Source: Paenibacillus sp. 37 (GTDB lineage: Bacteria > Bacillota > Bacilli > Paenibacillales > Paenibacillaceae). From it: DNA of 64,000 bases. Position numbers and translations under genes: made by a program. This document shows positions 33,155 to 42,113 of this stretch, piece after piece (position 1 is the stretch's first letter; the number at the start of each line of letters is the position of its first letter). The notes beneath the pieces were generated by a model that did not search any database, was not told the DNA's origin, and saw only the letters and a program-made list of their open reading frames with translations. The stretch covers positions 3,472,001 through 3,536,000 of the forward strand of contig NZ_CP043761.1 of the NCBI RefSeq assembly GCF_008386395.1. The letters are read 5' to 3'.

Positions 33155-35473
33155 GTGAAGACCAAAAATATCTGGTTTAATCAACCTGCTGAAAGATGGG
33201 AAGAGGCATTACCTATCGGAAATGGAACTCTTGGAGGCATGATATTTGGGAAAACACAGATCGAAAGAATTCAGCTTAATGAAGATAGTCTGTGGTATGG
33301 TGGTCCGATGCAGCGGAATAATCCTCAAGCACTTGAATCTTTATCTCAGATCAGAAGCCTGATTTTTGACGGTAAGATTAGGGAAGCAGAAGAACTCGCG
33401 GCAGATACTCTGGTAGGTGTTCCTGACGGTCAAAGACATTATGAGCCATTAGGGGACTTCTATATCGCTTATGATCACAGTGAACATGAACCAAATGGAT
33501 ATCAAAGACATCTCGATCTGGAACAAGGCAAGGTAAACGTGAATTATGCCGCAGATCAGTCCATTTACAGCCGAGAATATTTTGCTAGCTACCCGGATCA
33601 AGTGCTCGTTGTTCATCTCAAATCTAGCTTGCCTGGAAAGTTATCTTTCTCCACTGTTTTTGGCAGGGGAACCGTTCTGGAATCAACATCCTATTCAGAT
33701 ATTCTTAAGCATCCTGTTGGCTTCCAATCCTATCTGGACCGGATCGAGAAGCGTGGAACGAATAACTTGATCATCCGGGGAAGAAGTGGGGGAGAAGAAG
33801 GAATCCGATTTTGTTGTGCGATTCGCCTTATATCTGAAGGAGGGCAGGTTCATTATTCAAGCGGCCAGCTTTCTCTGAAGGATGGTAATTCAGCGACTAT
33901 TCTAATCACGGCTTGCACGGATTTTCGAGTACCCAAGGCACAACTCGAAGTGGAGTGCCTCCGCAGAATTGATGCTGCTTCCGCAAAACCATATAGCGAA
34001 CTGCTCGCCGATCATGTATCGGACTATCAAACCTTATTTGAAAAGATGGATATACATCTCGAAGATGAAAATAAAGATGTTGGTTATTCCGAACTTCCAA
34101 TCGATCAGCGCCTTGAGCGGCTTAGAGCTGGTAAGCATGATCCGGAACTCATGAGTCTATACTTTCAATTTGGTCGTTATCTGCTTATCTCAAGCAGTCG
34201 TCCAGGTTCTTTACCTGCAAACCTTCAAGGGATATGGAATAAAGACATGCTTCCTGTATGGGATAGCAAATATACGATTAATATTAATACACAGATGAAC
34301 TACTGGCCTGCAGAAAGCTGCAATCTGTCTGAATGTCACATTCCATTGTTTGATTTTATAGATCGACTGCAAGTCCGGGGAAAGGAAACCGCTAGAACCA
34401 TGTACGGATGCAAGGGATTCGTTGCTCATCACAATTCGGATATCTGGGCAGACGCTGCACCGCAGGATGTATGCATGACATCGACGTTTTGGACCATGGG
34501 AGGAGCATGGCTTTCATTACATCTATGGGACCACTACGAATACAATAAGGATGTTCAATTTCTCAAAAAGGTTTACTCCACGATGAAAGATGCGGCTATG
34601 TTTATTCTGGATTATCTAATAGAGGATCCTTCCGGTAATTGGGTGATATGTCCTTCGTCCTCACCGGAAAATCGCTATATATTAGATAATGGAGAGTCGG
34701 GGGCTTTATGTTTTGGTGCTTCAATGGACAATCAGATTATTAGAGAACTCTTTACGCGTTGCATTGAAAGTACCCAGATATTGCAAGAAGATCAGGAATT
34801 CGGAGAAGAACTCCGTAGTGCTTTAACCAAAATACCGGAGACCTCCATTGGCAAACATGGCCAGATCCAAGAGTGGAGTAAGGACTATGATGAATTGGAA
34901 CCTGGCCACAGACATATTTCCCATTTATTCGCTTTGCATCCCGGAACGCAAATTACGGTGCAATCCACACCTGATCTGGCTAAGGCAGCGCGCGTAACAC
35001 TCGATCGAAGATTGGAACACGGTGGTGGACACACAGGATGGAGCAGGGCGTGGATTCTCAATATGTGGGCACGATTAGAGGAGTCGGAACTTGCACACGA
35101 TAACATCGTGGAACTTTTACGTTCCTCCACGTTACCCAATCTGTTTTGTGACCATCCTCCATTTCAAATTGATGGGAACTTTGGAGGTACTGCAGGGATA
35201 GCAGAGATGCTTCTCCAGAGCCATAACGAAGTAATCAGATTGTTACCTGCTTTGCCAGCAGCTTGGCCAAAAGGATATATTCGTGGTATTCGGGCTCGTG
35301 GCGGATTTGAATTAGATCTGGAATGGGAAAATGGTCGTCTGTTAAATACCAGAATTCGCTCTATTGCAAAATCAAGAGTTACCTTATCCTATCTGGACCA
35401 AAAGATAGAATTAACCTTTCCTGGCCCCAATGCTATAATTGAATTAAAAGGGAATAAATGGAATAATAAATAA
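33155..35473 (+). CDS. GH95 family glycosidase (alpha-L-fucosidase or alpha-L-galactosidase)
   Basis: The 772-residue protein follows the GH95 plan: an N-terminal beta-domain starting WFNQPAERWEEALPIGNG, an (alpha/alpha)6 barrel, and a C-terminal beta-domain. Active-site positions known from the Bifidobacterium 1,2-alpha-fucosidase are preserved: N376 and N378 in YTININTQMNYWPAE, E505 in SSSPEN and D673 in QIDGNFGG. It has no signal peptide, so it acts inside the cell on imported fucosylated or galactosylated oligosaccharides, for example from xyloglucan. The start is GTG 33155 with TTGGAGG upstream. It converges with an AraC-type regulator, with a strong terminator between them. Confidence 0.92.
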   Translation: MKTKNIWFNQPAERWEEALPIGNGTLGGMIFGKTQIERIQLNEDSLWYGGPMQRNNPQALESLSQIRSLIFDGKIREAEELAADTLVGVPDGQRHYEPLGDFYIAYDHSEHEPNGYQRHLDLEQGKVNVNYAADQSIYSREYFASYPDQVLVVHLKSSLPGKLSFSTVFGRGTVLESTSYSDILKHPVGFQSYLDRIEKRGTNNLIIRGRSGGEEGIRFCCAIRLISEGGQVHYSSGQLSLKDGNSATILITACTDFRVPKAQLEVECLRRIDAASAKPYSELLADHVSDYQTLFEKMDIHLEDENKDVGYSELPIDQRLERLRAGKHDPELMSLYFQFGRYLLISSSRPGSLPANLQGIWNKDMLPVWDSKYTININTQMNYWPAESCNLSECHIPLFDFIDRLQVRGKETARTMYGCKGFVAHHNSDIWADAAPQDVCMTSTFWTMGGAWLSLHLWDHYEYNKDVQFLKKVYSTMKDAAMFILDYLIEDPSGNWVICPSSSPENRYILDNGESGALCFGASMDNQIIRELFTRCIESTQILQEDQEFGEELRSALTKIPETSIGKHGQIQEWSKDYDELEPGHRHISHLFALHPGTQITVQSTPDLAKAARVTLDRRLEHGGGHTGWSRAWILNMWARLEESELAHDNIVELLRSSTLPNLFCDHPPFQIDGNFGGTAGIAEMLLQSHNEVIRLLPALPAAWPKGYIRGIRARGGFELDLEWENGRLLNTRIRSIAKSRVTLSYLDQKIELTFPGPNAIIELKGNKWNNK

Positions 35474-35490
35474 GAAATTACCGATTACCT

Positions 35491-35534
35491 GAGCGAATAC
35501 CGGCTGACAAAATAGCCGGTATTTGCTCTTTTTA
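35491..35534. terminator. Strong terminator between converging GH95 and AraC genes
   Basis: GAGCGAATACCGGCT pairs with AGCCGGTATTTGCTC (one G-U pair) around an eight-base loop, followed by TTTTTA on the plus strand. It mainly serves the GH95 gene. Confidence 0.92.
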
Positions 35535-35588
35535 TTTGCTGAGATAAGATATAGGCAAGAGGTGGCGTGTTCTTGCTCAATGCAATGT

Positions 35589-36440
35589 TTAAAGAAGACT
35601 TCCATATTTAACAAATTTACCAGGTGAAGTGCCGACCTGCTTGGTGAAGGTGCGAATAAAATTGGCGTAATCTCCAAAACCGGATTGATAACAGGCCTCT
35701 GTAATACTTAAACCTTCGATTAAATAAGATTTCGACAGCTCTATACGGCGACTAAGAATGTATGCTCGAATCGTGAGTCCGGTATGCTTTTTGAATTGTC
35801 GACTAATATAGCTGCTATTCGTGAACATCGCCTCTGCCAATTCTTCCAGCGTCAGTTGCCTCGTCAGATTACATTCAATGTAACCCATCGTATTTCGAAC
35901 TAGTTCAGGCATAATATCCGTTGCAACAAAATCCGTATTTTGAAAAGTTAGATTCGTTAGAAGAAGTAGCTGTGTAATCAAAATATTCCCCAGAATATCT
36001 GCTCCATAATCACTTGATGAGAGACACTGTTCAAGCTCGCCAGCTAATTGCAGCACTTGTTGAAGCTCCTCCTCTTCAAGATGTACGATATTACCCTTAC
36101 CCTTGGGACGGTAGTCGAAACATGCGGATAAGTTGGTGCTAGAAGTAGACAAGCGGTTCAGATATGACTTTTTCAGATTTATGGTAATTCTCTCATATTC
36201 GTTTTTGTCCAAGGCAAAGGAACGGTGCATCTCCTCCGGGCTAAGAACGAGCAGATCGCCACGTTGCAAATGGTAACAACGGTTCTCAATATAGAAGTTT
36301 ACATTGCCACGTAGAAATAAGTAGAGTTCATATGCATTATGTCGATGATAAAACGTTCCCATATTATACGTGGTGGTGCGATGAAGGTACAACAGCTCAT
36401 TCTGGATTGGATCAAACAGGTATTCTGAAGTCTCATTCAT
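35589..36440 (-). CDS. AraC-family regulator with cupin-type sugar-sensing domain
   Basis: I set the start at 36440, where AAGGAGG lies 13 bases upstream; the open frame continues further but through the divergent promoter region. The 283-residue product has an N-terminal cupin domain (YHRHNAYELYLFLRGNVNFYI) and a C-terminal AraC helix-turn-helix pair (LTLEELAEAMFTNSSYISRQFK, LSITEACYQSGFGDYANFIR). Cupin-AraC proteins usually bind a sugar directly and activate nearby glycosidase genes. The divergent neighbour is the six-hairpin-like protein, and the converging neighbour is GH95. Both are likely targets. Confidence 0.9.
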   Translation of the reverse strand: MNETSEYLFDPIQNELLYLHRTTTYNMGTFYHRHNAYELYLFLRGNVNFYIENRCYHLQRGDLLVLSPEEMHRSFALDKNEYERITINLKKSYLNRLSTSSTNLSACFDYRPKGKGNIVHLEEEELQQVLQLAGELEQCLSSSDYGADILGNILITQLLLLTNLTFQNTDFVATDIMPELVRNTMGYIECNLTRQLTLEELAEAMFTNSSYISRQFKKHTGLTIRAYILSRRIELSKSYLIEGLSITEACYQSGFGDYANFIRTFTKQVGTSPGKFVKYGSLL

Positions 36441-36553
36441 ATCAGATATATGACCTCCTTGTCGTTTCGCGCAATAAATATAGCCGCTTGTGCAATGAAA
36501 TTGCAGACGTGAACCTATAAAATGTAACCATCCTAGCATGAAGGATACATAAT

Positions 36554-36567
36554 TGCAAGCGTTTCCA
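36554..36567 (+). promoter_or_regulatory. Candidate cre (CcpA) site before the six-hairpin-like gene
   Basis: TGCAAGCGTTTCCA has one mismatch to the cre consensus. It lies 33 bases upstream of the start codon at 36600, in the region divergent from the AraC gene. Confidence 0.55.
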
Positions 36568-36599
36568 CACGAGTGTGTACAACGCGATTGGAGGAAAAG

Positions 36600-38582
36600 A
36601 TGGATCTGATTTTCACGGCTAGAAGTAGAGTGCAGGACAACGTAGAGTACACGGCATTGAATAAGCATGCTCTCAAGGCTGACGTAAAAGTAACAAGCGG
36701 GCACGGCAGTGCAGAAGACCCATGGCAAGCCGACATTCAGATTTACAACGAGGGCCAGAATGCTTGGGCAGGGGTTATTCATGTGGAAATGCCGTTGGAC
36801 AAACAGAATCCGAGGTTTTTTTTGCCTGCATTTATGTATGGCCGCAACCGGGGCGAAGCACCCCAGAATGTCCCAAATGAGTTCCCCAGACTAAGGGAGG
36901 GCAAGCGCTCTCGTCCTTCATCACCTTGGTGGATGGTCCGAAGTGATCGTCTGTCTCATCCAGCTGCACTTATCTATGATGAAGGTCGGATTGTTGGTCT
37001 AAGCGCAAGTCCCTACTGGATCAATACAGGAAACCAGAAGCAGCAATGGTATCCAGAAATGGAAGGAAACTTTGTGCAATATGGGGGATTCACATGTTCT
37101 ATTGAAAAGGGTACGGTCGGATATACGTTGGGATATGAGAATGCTCCGTTGTTATTTATCAAATCCAGACTTGTCCATGAACGAGCTGCCCTTGGAGAAA
37201 ATTGCTTTGAACTTGCGGCAGGTGAATCGGTTGGGCTCACACTTGAACTATATAACTACGAGTCTGAATCAGAACTGGGCATCAATCCAGCACTGGAAAC
37301 AATCTATAAGAGGTATCACGAAAAACCAAGAGAAGGAAGTGACATTCAGACAACGGTAACAGATTTGTCCAATGCCATCTATGAGTATGCCTGGCTTCCG
37401 GAGGATCATCATTATTCTACATTTGTATATGAAGATGCTGCTGAAACCAGTGGCTACCGATACAACAAAATTATTTCAATCAGTTGGACAAATGGTATGA
37501 CCATCGCTGCACCAATGCTTATGGCTGCATTGCGACTGGATAATGAGCCCATGCGACAGCAGGCATTATCCTGCATTACCAATATTATCGAGAATGCCAT
37601 GAATCCCGAATCCGGACTTCCATATGACGCCTATCAGGATGGGATATGGAGTGTTAAAGGCTGGTGGTTCGACGGCATGCGTACCCCAGGACATTCCTCT
37701 TACCTTGTAGCTCAAGCGATGTTCTACATTCTGAAAAGCTACGATTATGAGAAGCGCATTCGAAATGTGAGACACGATGATTGGCTTGCTTACGTCAAAC
37801 CAATACTTGATCGTCTGGAGTGCACGAAGAATACGGATGGAGAATATCCCACCATTTTGTCAGAGCGGACCGGAGCAGGTCTTGAATATGATGCTTTTAG
37901 TGGAGTCTGGTGTCTTGCTGCCAGGGCATATTACTGTTGGTTAACCCATGATGAATCTTCTCTGGAAGAGCTCAGACGCAGTGAAGCCCACTATTACAAC
38001 ACCTATGTGCAACACATGGAATGTTACGGCGCTCCGCTCGATGCGGACAAAGCTGTTGATTCGGAAGGCATTCTGGCGTACATCAAAGCTGTTCGGTTTC
38101 TGCACGCGTTGACCGGTGACGAGCTGTATCTGGATCACATGAGAGATGCGATCAGTTATGAATTCAGCTTCAAATTTTGTTACAACTCACCTATTAAAAT
38201 TCCGCCACTCAGTACATTAGGCTGGTCCAGTTCCGGGGGAAGTGTTACTTCAGTAGCTAATCCGCATATTCACCCCATGTCAAGCAATCTAGTAGATGAG
38301 CTGTTGTATTATGTTGGACAACGGGAAGACAATTATGTTCGCCAACGTAAGATGGATACCATCGGGTGGGGGTGTCAGACCTATAATCGTTATGATCAAG
38401 AATTCGGCTATGGCAAAAAAGGATGGATGTCTGAACGCTTCTGTCATTCGGAAGGACTGGTCACTGAAAAATATGCGGATGGTACACCAGCCAGCACCTG
38501 GTTTTGCCTGATGCCATGGGCCAGTGGATCGATCATCGAAGGCCTTGTTGGCGACTATTGGGATTATGCGCGACCTGTATGA
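36600..38582 (+). CDS. Unclassified protein with probable six-hairpin (alpha/alpha) glycosidase fold
   Basis: The start is ATG 36600 with TTGGAGG upstream; ATG 36573 lacks support. The 660-residue protein has no signal peptide. Residues 1-230 look like a beta-sandwich (many aromatic-rich strands such as SPYWINTGNQKQQWYPEMEG). Residues 250-650 are helical with repeated Trp/Gly/Asp turns (LPYDAYQDGIWSVKGWWFDG, SGVWCLAARAYYCWLTHDES, LSTLGWSSSGGSV). That layout is typical of (alpha/alpha)6 glycosidases and phosphorylases. I cannot place it in a CAZy family. Acidic residues within these turns are candidate catalytic groups. The divergent cupin-AraC regulator, the cre site and the nearby GH95 enzyme support a role in oligosaccharide breakdown. 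Confidence 0.6.
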   Translation: MDLIFTARSRVQDNVEYTALNKHALKADVKVTSGHGSAEDPWQADIQIYNEGQNAWAGVIHVEMPLDKQNPRFFLPAFMYGRNRGEAPQNVPNEFPRLREGKRSRPSSPWWMVRSDRLSHPAALIYDEGRIVGLSASPYWINTGNQKQQWYPEMEGNFVQYGGFTCSIEKGTVGYTLGYENAPLLFIKSRLVHERAALGENCFELAAGESVGLTLELYNYESESELGINPALETIYKRYHEKPREGSDIQTTVTDLSNAIYEYAWLPEDHHYSTFVYEDAAETSGYRYNKIISISWTNGMTIAAPMLMAALRLDNEPMRQQALSCITNIIENAMNPESGLPYDAYQDGIWSVKGWWFDGMRTPGHSSYLVAQAMFYILKSYDYEKRIRNVRHDDWLAYVKPILDRLECTKNTDGEYPTILSERTGAGLEYDAFSGVWCLAARAYYCWLTHDESSLEELRRSEAHYYNTYVQHMECYGAPLDADKAVDSEGILAYIKAVRFLHALTGDELYLDHMRDAISYEFSFKFCYNSPIKIPPLSTLGWSSSGGSVTSVANPHIHPMSSNLVDELLYYVGQREDNYVRQRKMDTIGWGCQTYNRYDQEFGYGKKGWMSERFCHSEGLVTEKYADGTPASTWFCLMPWASGSIIEGLVGDYWDYARPV

Positions 38583-38620
38583 ATTTATTTTGCAATAACT
38601 ACAACAGTCACCATATTAGA

Positions 38621-38660
38621 TACCGCCGATAGGGAGACATGCTACCGGCGGTTTATTTTC
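38621..38660 (+). terminator. Terminator after the six-hairpin-like gene
   Basis: ACCGCCG (38622-38628) pairs with CGGCGGT (38645-38651), followed by TTATTTTC. The loop is long (16 bases), so strength is moderate. Confidence 0.65.
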
Positions 38661-38684
38661 GTTGGAGGAAAGGGGACACACGGT

Positions 38685-40271
38685 ATGTTAAAAGTATTAC
38701 TGGTAGATGACGAGATGTATGTACGAAAGGGGCTGTATGAACTCATAAATTGGATGGATCTTAACATGGAGATTATCGGAGAGGCAGAGAACGGTGCAGA
38801 GGCATTAAATCTGATTGAATACCTGCAACCAGACGTGATTATAACAGATATCCGTATGCCAATCCTGGATGGACTGGAACTGATACGTGCCGTTGAGAAA
38901 ATGCCACATCTGGAACCTGTGTTCATTATCATCAGTGGTTATCATGACTTCAAATATGCACAGCAGGCAATCAGGTACGGCGTTCATGACTATATCCTCA
39001 AGCCTATTGATGATGAAGAACTGACAGCGACGTTGCAGAAGTCCGCTAATCTGATTTGCAATAAAAGAAAACATATTCTTTTGGCTGAGGGGCAGGCGAG
39101 TAACATCATGCTGGAGGATGTGATCAAAGGCCATGTACAGAAGGAAGATGAACATCGATATGCCGAGATGCTTGGGATCAATCGTAACTCCAGTCTGCTC
39201 ATGACTTTGATTGAACTTCAGACCGGATTAGATGAAATTAAAATTACCATTGAACAGCTGCGTGAAGCAGTACATTCTCTGGAGAGTAATTTATGCAAAA
39301 TGTTCATCAGTGAGCAACAACGCGGGACGTTTGCTTTATTACTGTTGTGGCCTGATCATCATCAAGGGGGCTTGGCGTTACAGGATAAACTGCATAATAT
39401 TCATATAACACTGAGCAAAAGGTTTAACCTGGATATCGGTCTTTATGCAGGAACACTCGTCAAAGAAATTGGTGATGTCCCACAATCCCTTATGGCGGCT
39501 GAAGAAGCAGCCAAGCATAAATATGCTGAAACTGGTGGTGTCGTACGTTATACGGAGATCAAGGACAAATCGCTGTTTGTTTTCAATGTATACCAGGACG
39601 AGGTGGATCACTTAATTTTAAGCCTGGAAGAGGGGAATAGGCCTGCTTACCACAAGATTGTAGAAGAGAAATTCAAATTGTTTCATATGAATCGGTTTTC
39701 TCCTCAGGCTGTATCGGGTTCTCTTTTGCGTTGTATAACGGGTATTCTCGCTGTGGTCCACGAAATGGGTGGTAATGATGAAGGGTTGCAGCAGCTGAAG
39801 GAGCTGGCACAACAAAGTCATGAAGGTTGGAATTTACGACTATTGAAGAATGCTTTTCTCACCGCGCTGGAGGAAGCCGAGGATTATGTCTCTCAACTGC
39901 GGATGGAGCGATCCAAAGGGGATATCAGCAAGATCAAACGGTATATTGATGCAAATTATACCGAGAACATCAATCTCAAAAGCATTGCTGCGCTCTTCTA
40001 TATGAATCCCGTCTATCTTGGGCGATTATTCCGCAAAAGCTACAATCAATACTTTAATGACTATCTGCTGAACCTGCGGATTCATGAGGCGAAGAAGTTA
40101 CTGCGCCAGACGGATCTGAGAATGTACGAGGTTGCTGCACGCGTAGGATTTCAGAATGCGGACTATTTTGTAACCCAGTTTGAGAAACTTGTTAAGTTAT
40201 CGCCTACAGAGTATCGCAATCTCCTTATGGGAAATGAGCAGCGAGGTGCACAATGCCAAGATGGAACCTGA
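38685..40271 (+). CDS. YesN-like response regulator with AraC output
   Basis: The 528-residue protein has a receiver domain (D55 in IITDIRMP, Lys in ILKPID), a long central region of about 290 residues, and a C-terminal AraC helix-turn-helix pair (LKSIAALFYMNPVYLGRLFR and MYEVAARVGFQNADYFVTQF). The start is ATG 38685 after GGAGGAAAGGGG. It overlaps the kinase gene by 19 bases, so the two are translationally coupled. The downstream genes encode two sugar-binding lipoproteins and two permeases, the probable regulon. Confidence 0.93.
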   Translation: MLKVLLVDDEMYVRKGLYELINWMDLNMEIIGEAENGAEALNLIEYLQPDVIITDIRMPILDGLELIRAVEKMPHLEPVFIIISGYHDFKYAQQAIRYGVHDYILKPIDDEELTATLQKSANLICNKRKHILLAEGQASNIMLEDVIKGHVQKEDEHRYAEMLGINRNSSLLMTLIELQTGLDEIKITIEQLREAVHSLESNLCKMFISEQQRGTFALLLLWPDHHQGGLALQDKLHNIHITLSKRFNLDIGLYAGTLVKEIGDVPQSLMAAEEAAKHKYAETGGVVRYTEIKDKSLFVFNVYQDEVDHLILSLEEGNRPAYHKIVEEKFKLFHMNRFSPQAVSGSLLRCITGILAVVHEMGGNDEGLQQLKELAQQSHEGWNLRLLKNAFLTALEEAEDYVSQLRMERSKGDISKIKRYIDANYTENINLKSIAALFYMNPVYLGRLFRKSYNQYFNDYLLNLRIHEAKKLLRQTDLRMYEVAARVGFQNADYFVTQFEKLVKLSPTEYRNLLMGNEQRGAQCQDGT

Positions 40272-41992
40272 ATTACATGAAGCTTCGAGATAAGCTACTG
40301 CTCATGTATGTCTTATCTGTGTTTATTCCCATCGTTGTTACCAATGTGGTGTTCTACAATGTCACATCCGCCAATATTCGTAGTCAGAAAACTCGTGATG
40401 CCGGCATGGCCTTGAACAATCTGAAGAACGACCTGCGGGTAACCATTGATCAGGGCGTCGGTCTCTCTTATTCGTTATATACTGACCCTGTATTCAACGA
40501 CACCATCTCCCGTTCATTTCAAAGTCATTTTGAGTACATTGACGCTTATAATTCCTATTTAAAAGGGCAATTCTCCGGTCAAATGAATCAGGGAATTCGC
40601 TGGTATCAAGTGTATACCGATAATTCTACCATTTTATCTTCCGGTTATATTGATCGTTTAACTGACGATGTCCGCAACTCGGACTGGTACGTTCAATTTC
40701 AGGCATACTCCGCCCCTTATCCGGCACTGATCTCATCGGATCAGATGTTAAGCCTGGTTCAAAGGCTCGACAATCTGGACACTGGGGGGAGAGAGCAGTT
40801 ACTTAAAATTGACCTGAATATGGATATGATCAAGCAGTATTTCCACAACAGCGGATTTGATGGAAAAGTGTATCTTCTTGATCCGGGGGGACACATCCAA
40901 TTTTCAAATGATCCTACAGCAGAAGAAGCTCAGATAGGGAAACGTTACAGCGAGATCCAGTTTCCGAACAAAATGATTCCCTTTGAACTTACGTATACAG
41001 GCATTAACTATCTGGAAGGGTGGTCCCTGCAAGGGGTGATGGATGAAGAAATTGTGTTGAAGGAGGTGCGGAAGTCCCGTTCCTTCGTCGTATGGCTGGC
41101 TTGCATTAATTTTGTCCTGCCTTCTATTATCATCGCGGCTATGTCCAGAACCATCCATGTCAGGCTGGTGCGCATTCTGAAACATATGAAAAAAGTAAAA
41201 ACACAGAATTTCCAGACGATTCCGCCTGAAGATGCAAGAGATGAAATAGGTCAACTCACGATGGAATTTAATCGAATGACCGAGACGATCCATAACCTGA
41301 TTCATGAGGTATATCTCGCTGACATCCAAAAGAAAGACCTGGAGTTAAAGCAGCAACAAGCACAGCTTCATGCGCTCCATAGTCAGATCAACCCGCATTT
41401 TTTGTTTAATACGCTGGAGTCGGTACGTATGCGGAGCCTCATCAAAGGCGAGAGAGAGACTGCCAAAATTGTGCATAACATGGCCAAGATGTTTCGCAAG
41501 TCAATTAGTTGGAATCAGAATGATGTGACAGTGAAGGAAGAATTGGAACTCATCGAGAGTTTTTTGCAAATTCAGAAATACCGCTTTGGAGAAAAACTTC
41601 AATATACCATTGAGGCAGATCCTGCGGTACTGATGTACCGAATCCCCAAGATGGTTATCCTTCCCTTTGTTGAAAATGCAAGTATTCATGGAATTGAGTC
41701 ATCTCCGGGTGTAGGTATCATTCAACTCTTCGTTTCAATGGAAAATGACCAGCTCCATATCAGACTAACGGATAACGGTATAGGGATGTCACATGCAAAA
41801 TTGGAAGAGTTGTTAAGTTACCTGGATCAAAACACCGATATGGGAGAGCATGTTGGCATGAAAAATGCGTATAGTCGCTTAAAACTTTGTTATAAAAATC
41901 ACTTTACATTCGACATCCAGACATGGGAAGGAGAAGGAACCCATATCCAAATTAAGCTTCCACTTGATCCATCAGCCATGCCAGGCGACTAA
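40253..41992 (+). CDS. YesM-type sensor histidine kinase
   Basis: The 579-residue protein has membrane helices at about 14-36 and 277-298 around an extracellular sensor domain. A HAMP domain follows, then the phospho-acceptor His382 in QINPHFLFNTL and an ATP-binding domain with NGIGMSHA and GEHVGMKNAYSRL. The start is ATG 40253 with GAGGTG upstream, inside the end of the regulator gene. It is related to the kinase at 15.5 kb but with a different sensor region. Its partner is the overlapping regulator, and the cognate signal is probably a sugar bound by one of the lipoproteins encoded next. Confidence 0.93.
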   Translation: MPRWNLNYMKLRDKLLLMYVLSVFIPIVVTNVVFYNVTSANIRSQKTRDAGMALNNLKNDLRVTIDQGVGLSYSLYTDPVFNDTISRSFQSHFEYIDAYNSYLKGQFSGQMNQGIRWYQVYTDNSTILSSGYIDRLTDDVRNSDWYVQFQAYSAPYPALISSDQMLSLVQRLDNLDTGGREQLLKIDLNMDMIKQYFHNSGFDGKVYLLDPGGHIQFSNDPTAEEAQIGKRYSEIQFPNKMIPFELTYTGINYLEGWSLQGVMDEEIVLKEVRKSRSFVVWLACINFVLPSIIIAAMSRTIHVRLVRILKHMKKVKTQNFQTIPPEDARDEIGQLTMEFNRMTETIHNLIHEVYLADIQKKDLELKQQQAQLHALHSQINPHFLFNTLESVRMRSLIKGERETAKIVHNMAKMFRKSISWNQNDVTVKEELELIESFLQIQKYRFGEKLQYTIEADPAVLMYRIPKMVILPFVENASIHGIESSPGVGIIQLFVSMENDQLHIRLTDNGIGMSHAKLEELLSYLDQNTDMGEHVGMKNAYSRLKLCYKNHFTFDIQTWEGEGTHIQIKLPLDPSAMPGD

Positions 41993-42008
41993 ATATGAGG
42001 GATATACT

Positions 42009-42068
42009 TTTCAAAGTAGGAGGTACACTTTCATGGGTAACTTTGAAAGCGCTATCTTGATATATTGA
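42009..42068 (+). promoter_or_regulatory. Leader with dyad, mini-ORF and a perfect cre site before the lipoprotein genes
   Basis: TTTCAAAGT (42009-42017) is the exact complement of ACTTTGAAA (42040-42048). Between them lie AGGAGG and an ATG (42033) opening an 11-codon frame, MGNFESAILIY. TGAAAGCGCTATCT (42044-42057) matches the cre consensus TGWAARCGYTWNCW at every position and overlaps both. This could be a CcpA-repressed promoter region or a translated leader; the sequence alone does not decide. The lipoprotein gene starts at 42114. Confidence 0.6.
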
Positions 42069-42113
42069 GAAGGCTTAAAGACACAAACAATACTTTAAGG
42101 GGGCATTTGCTAC

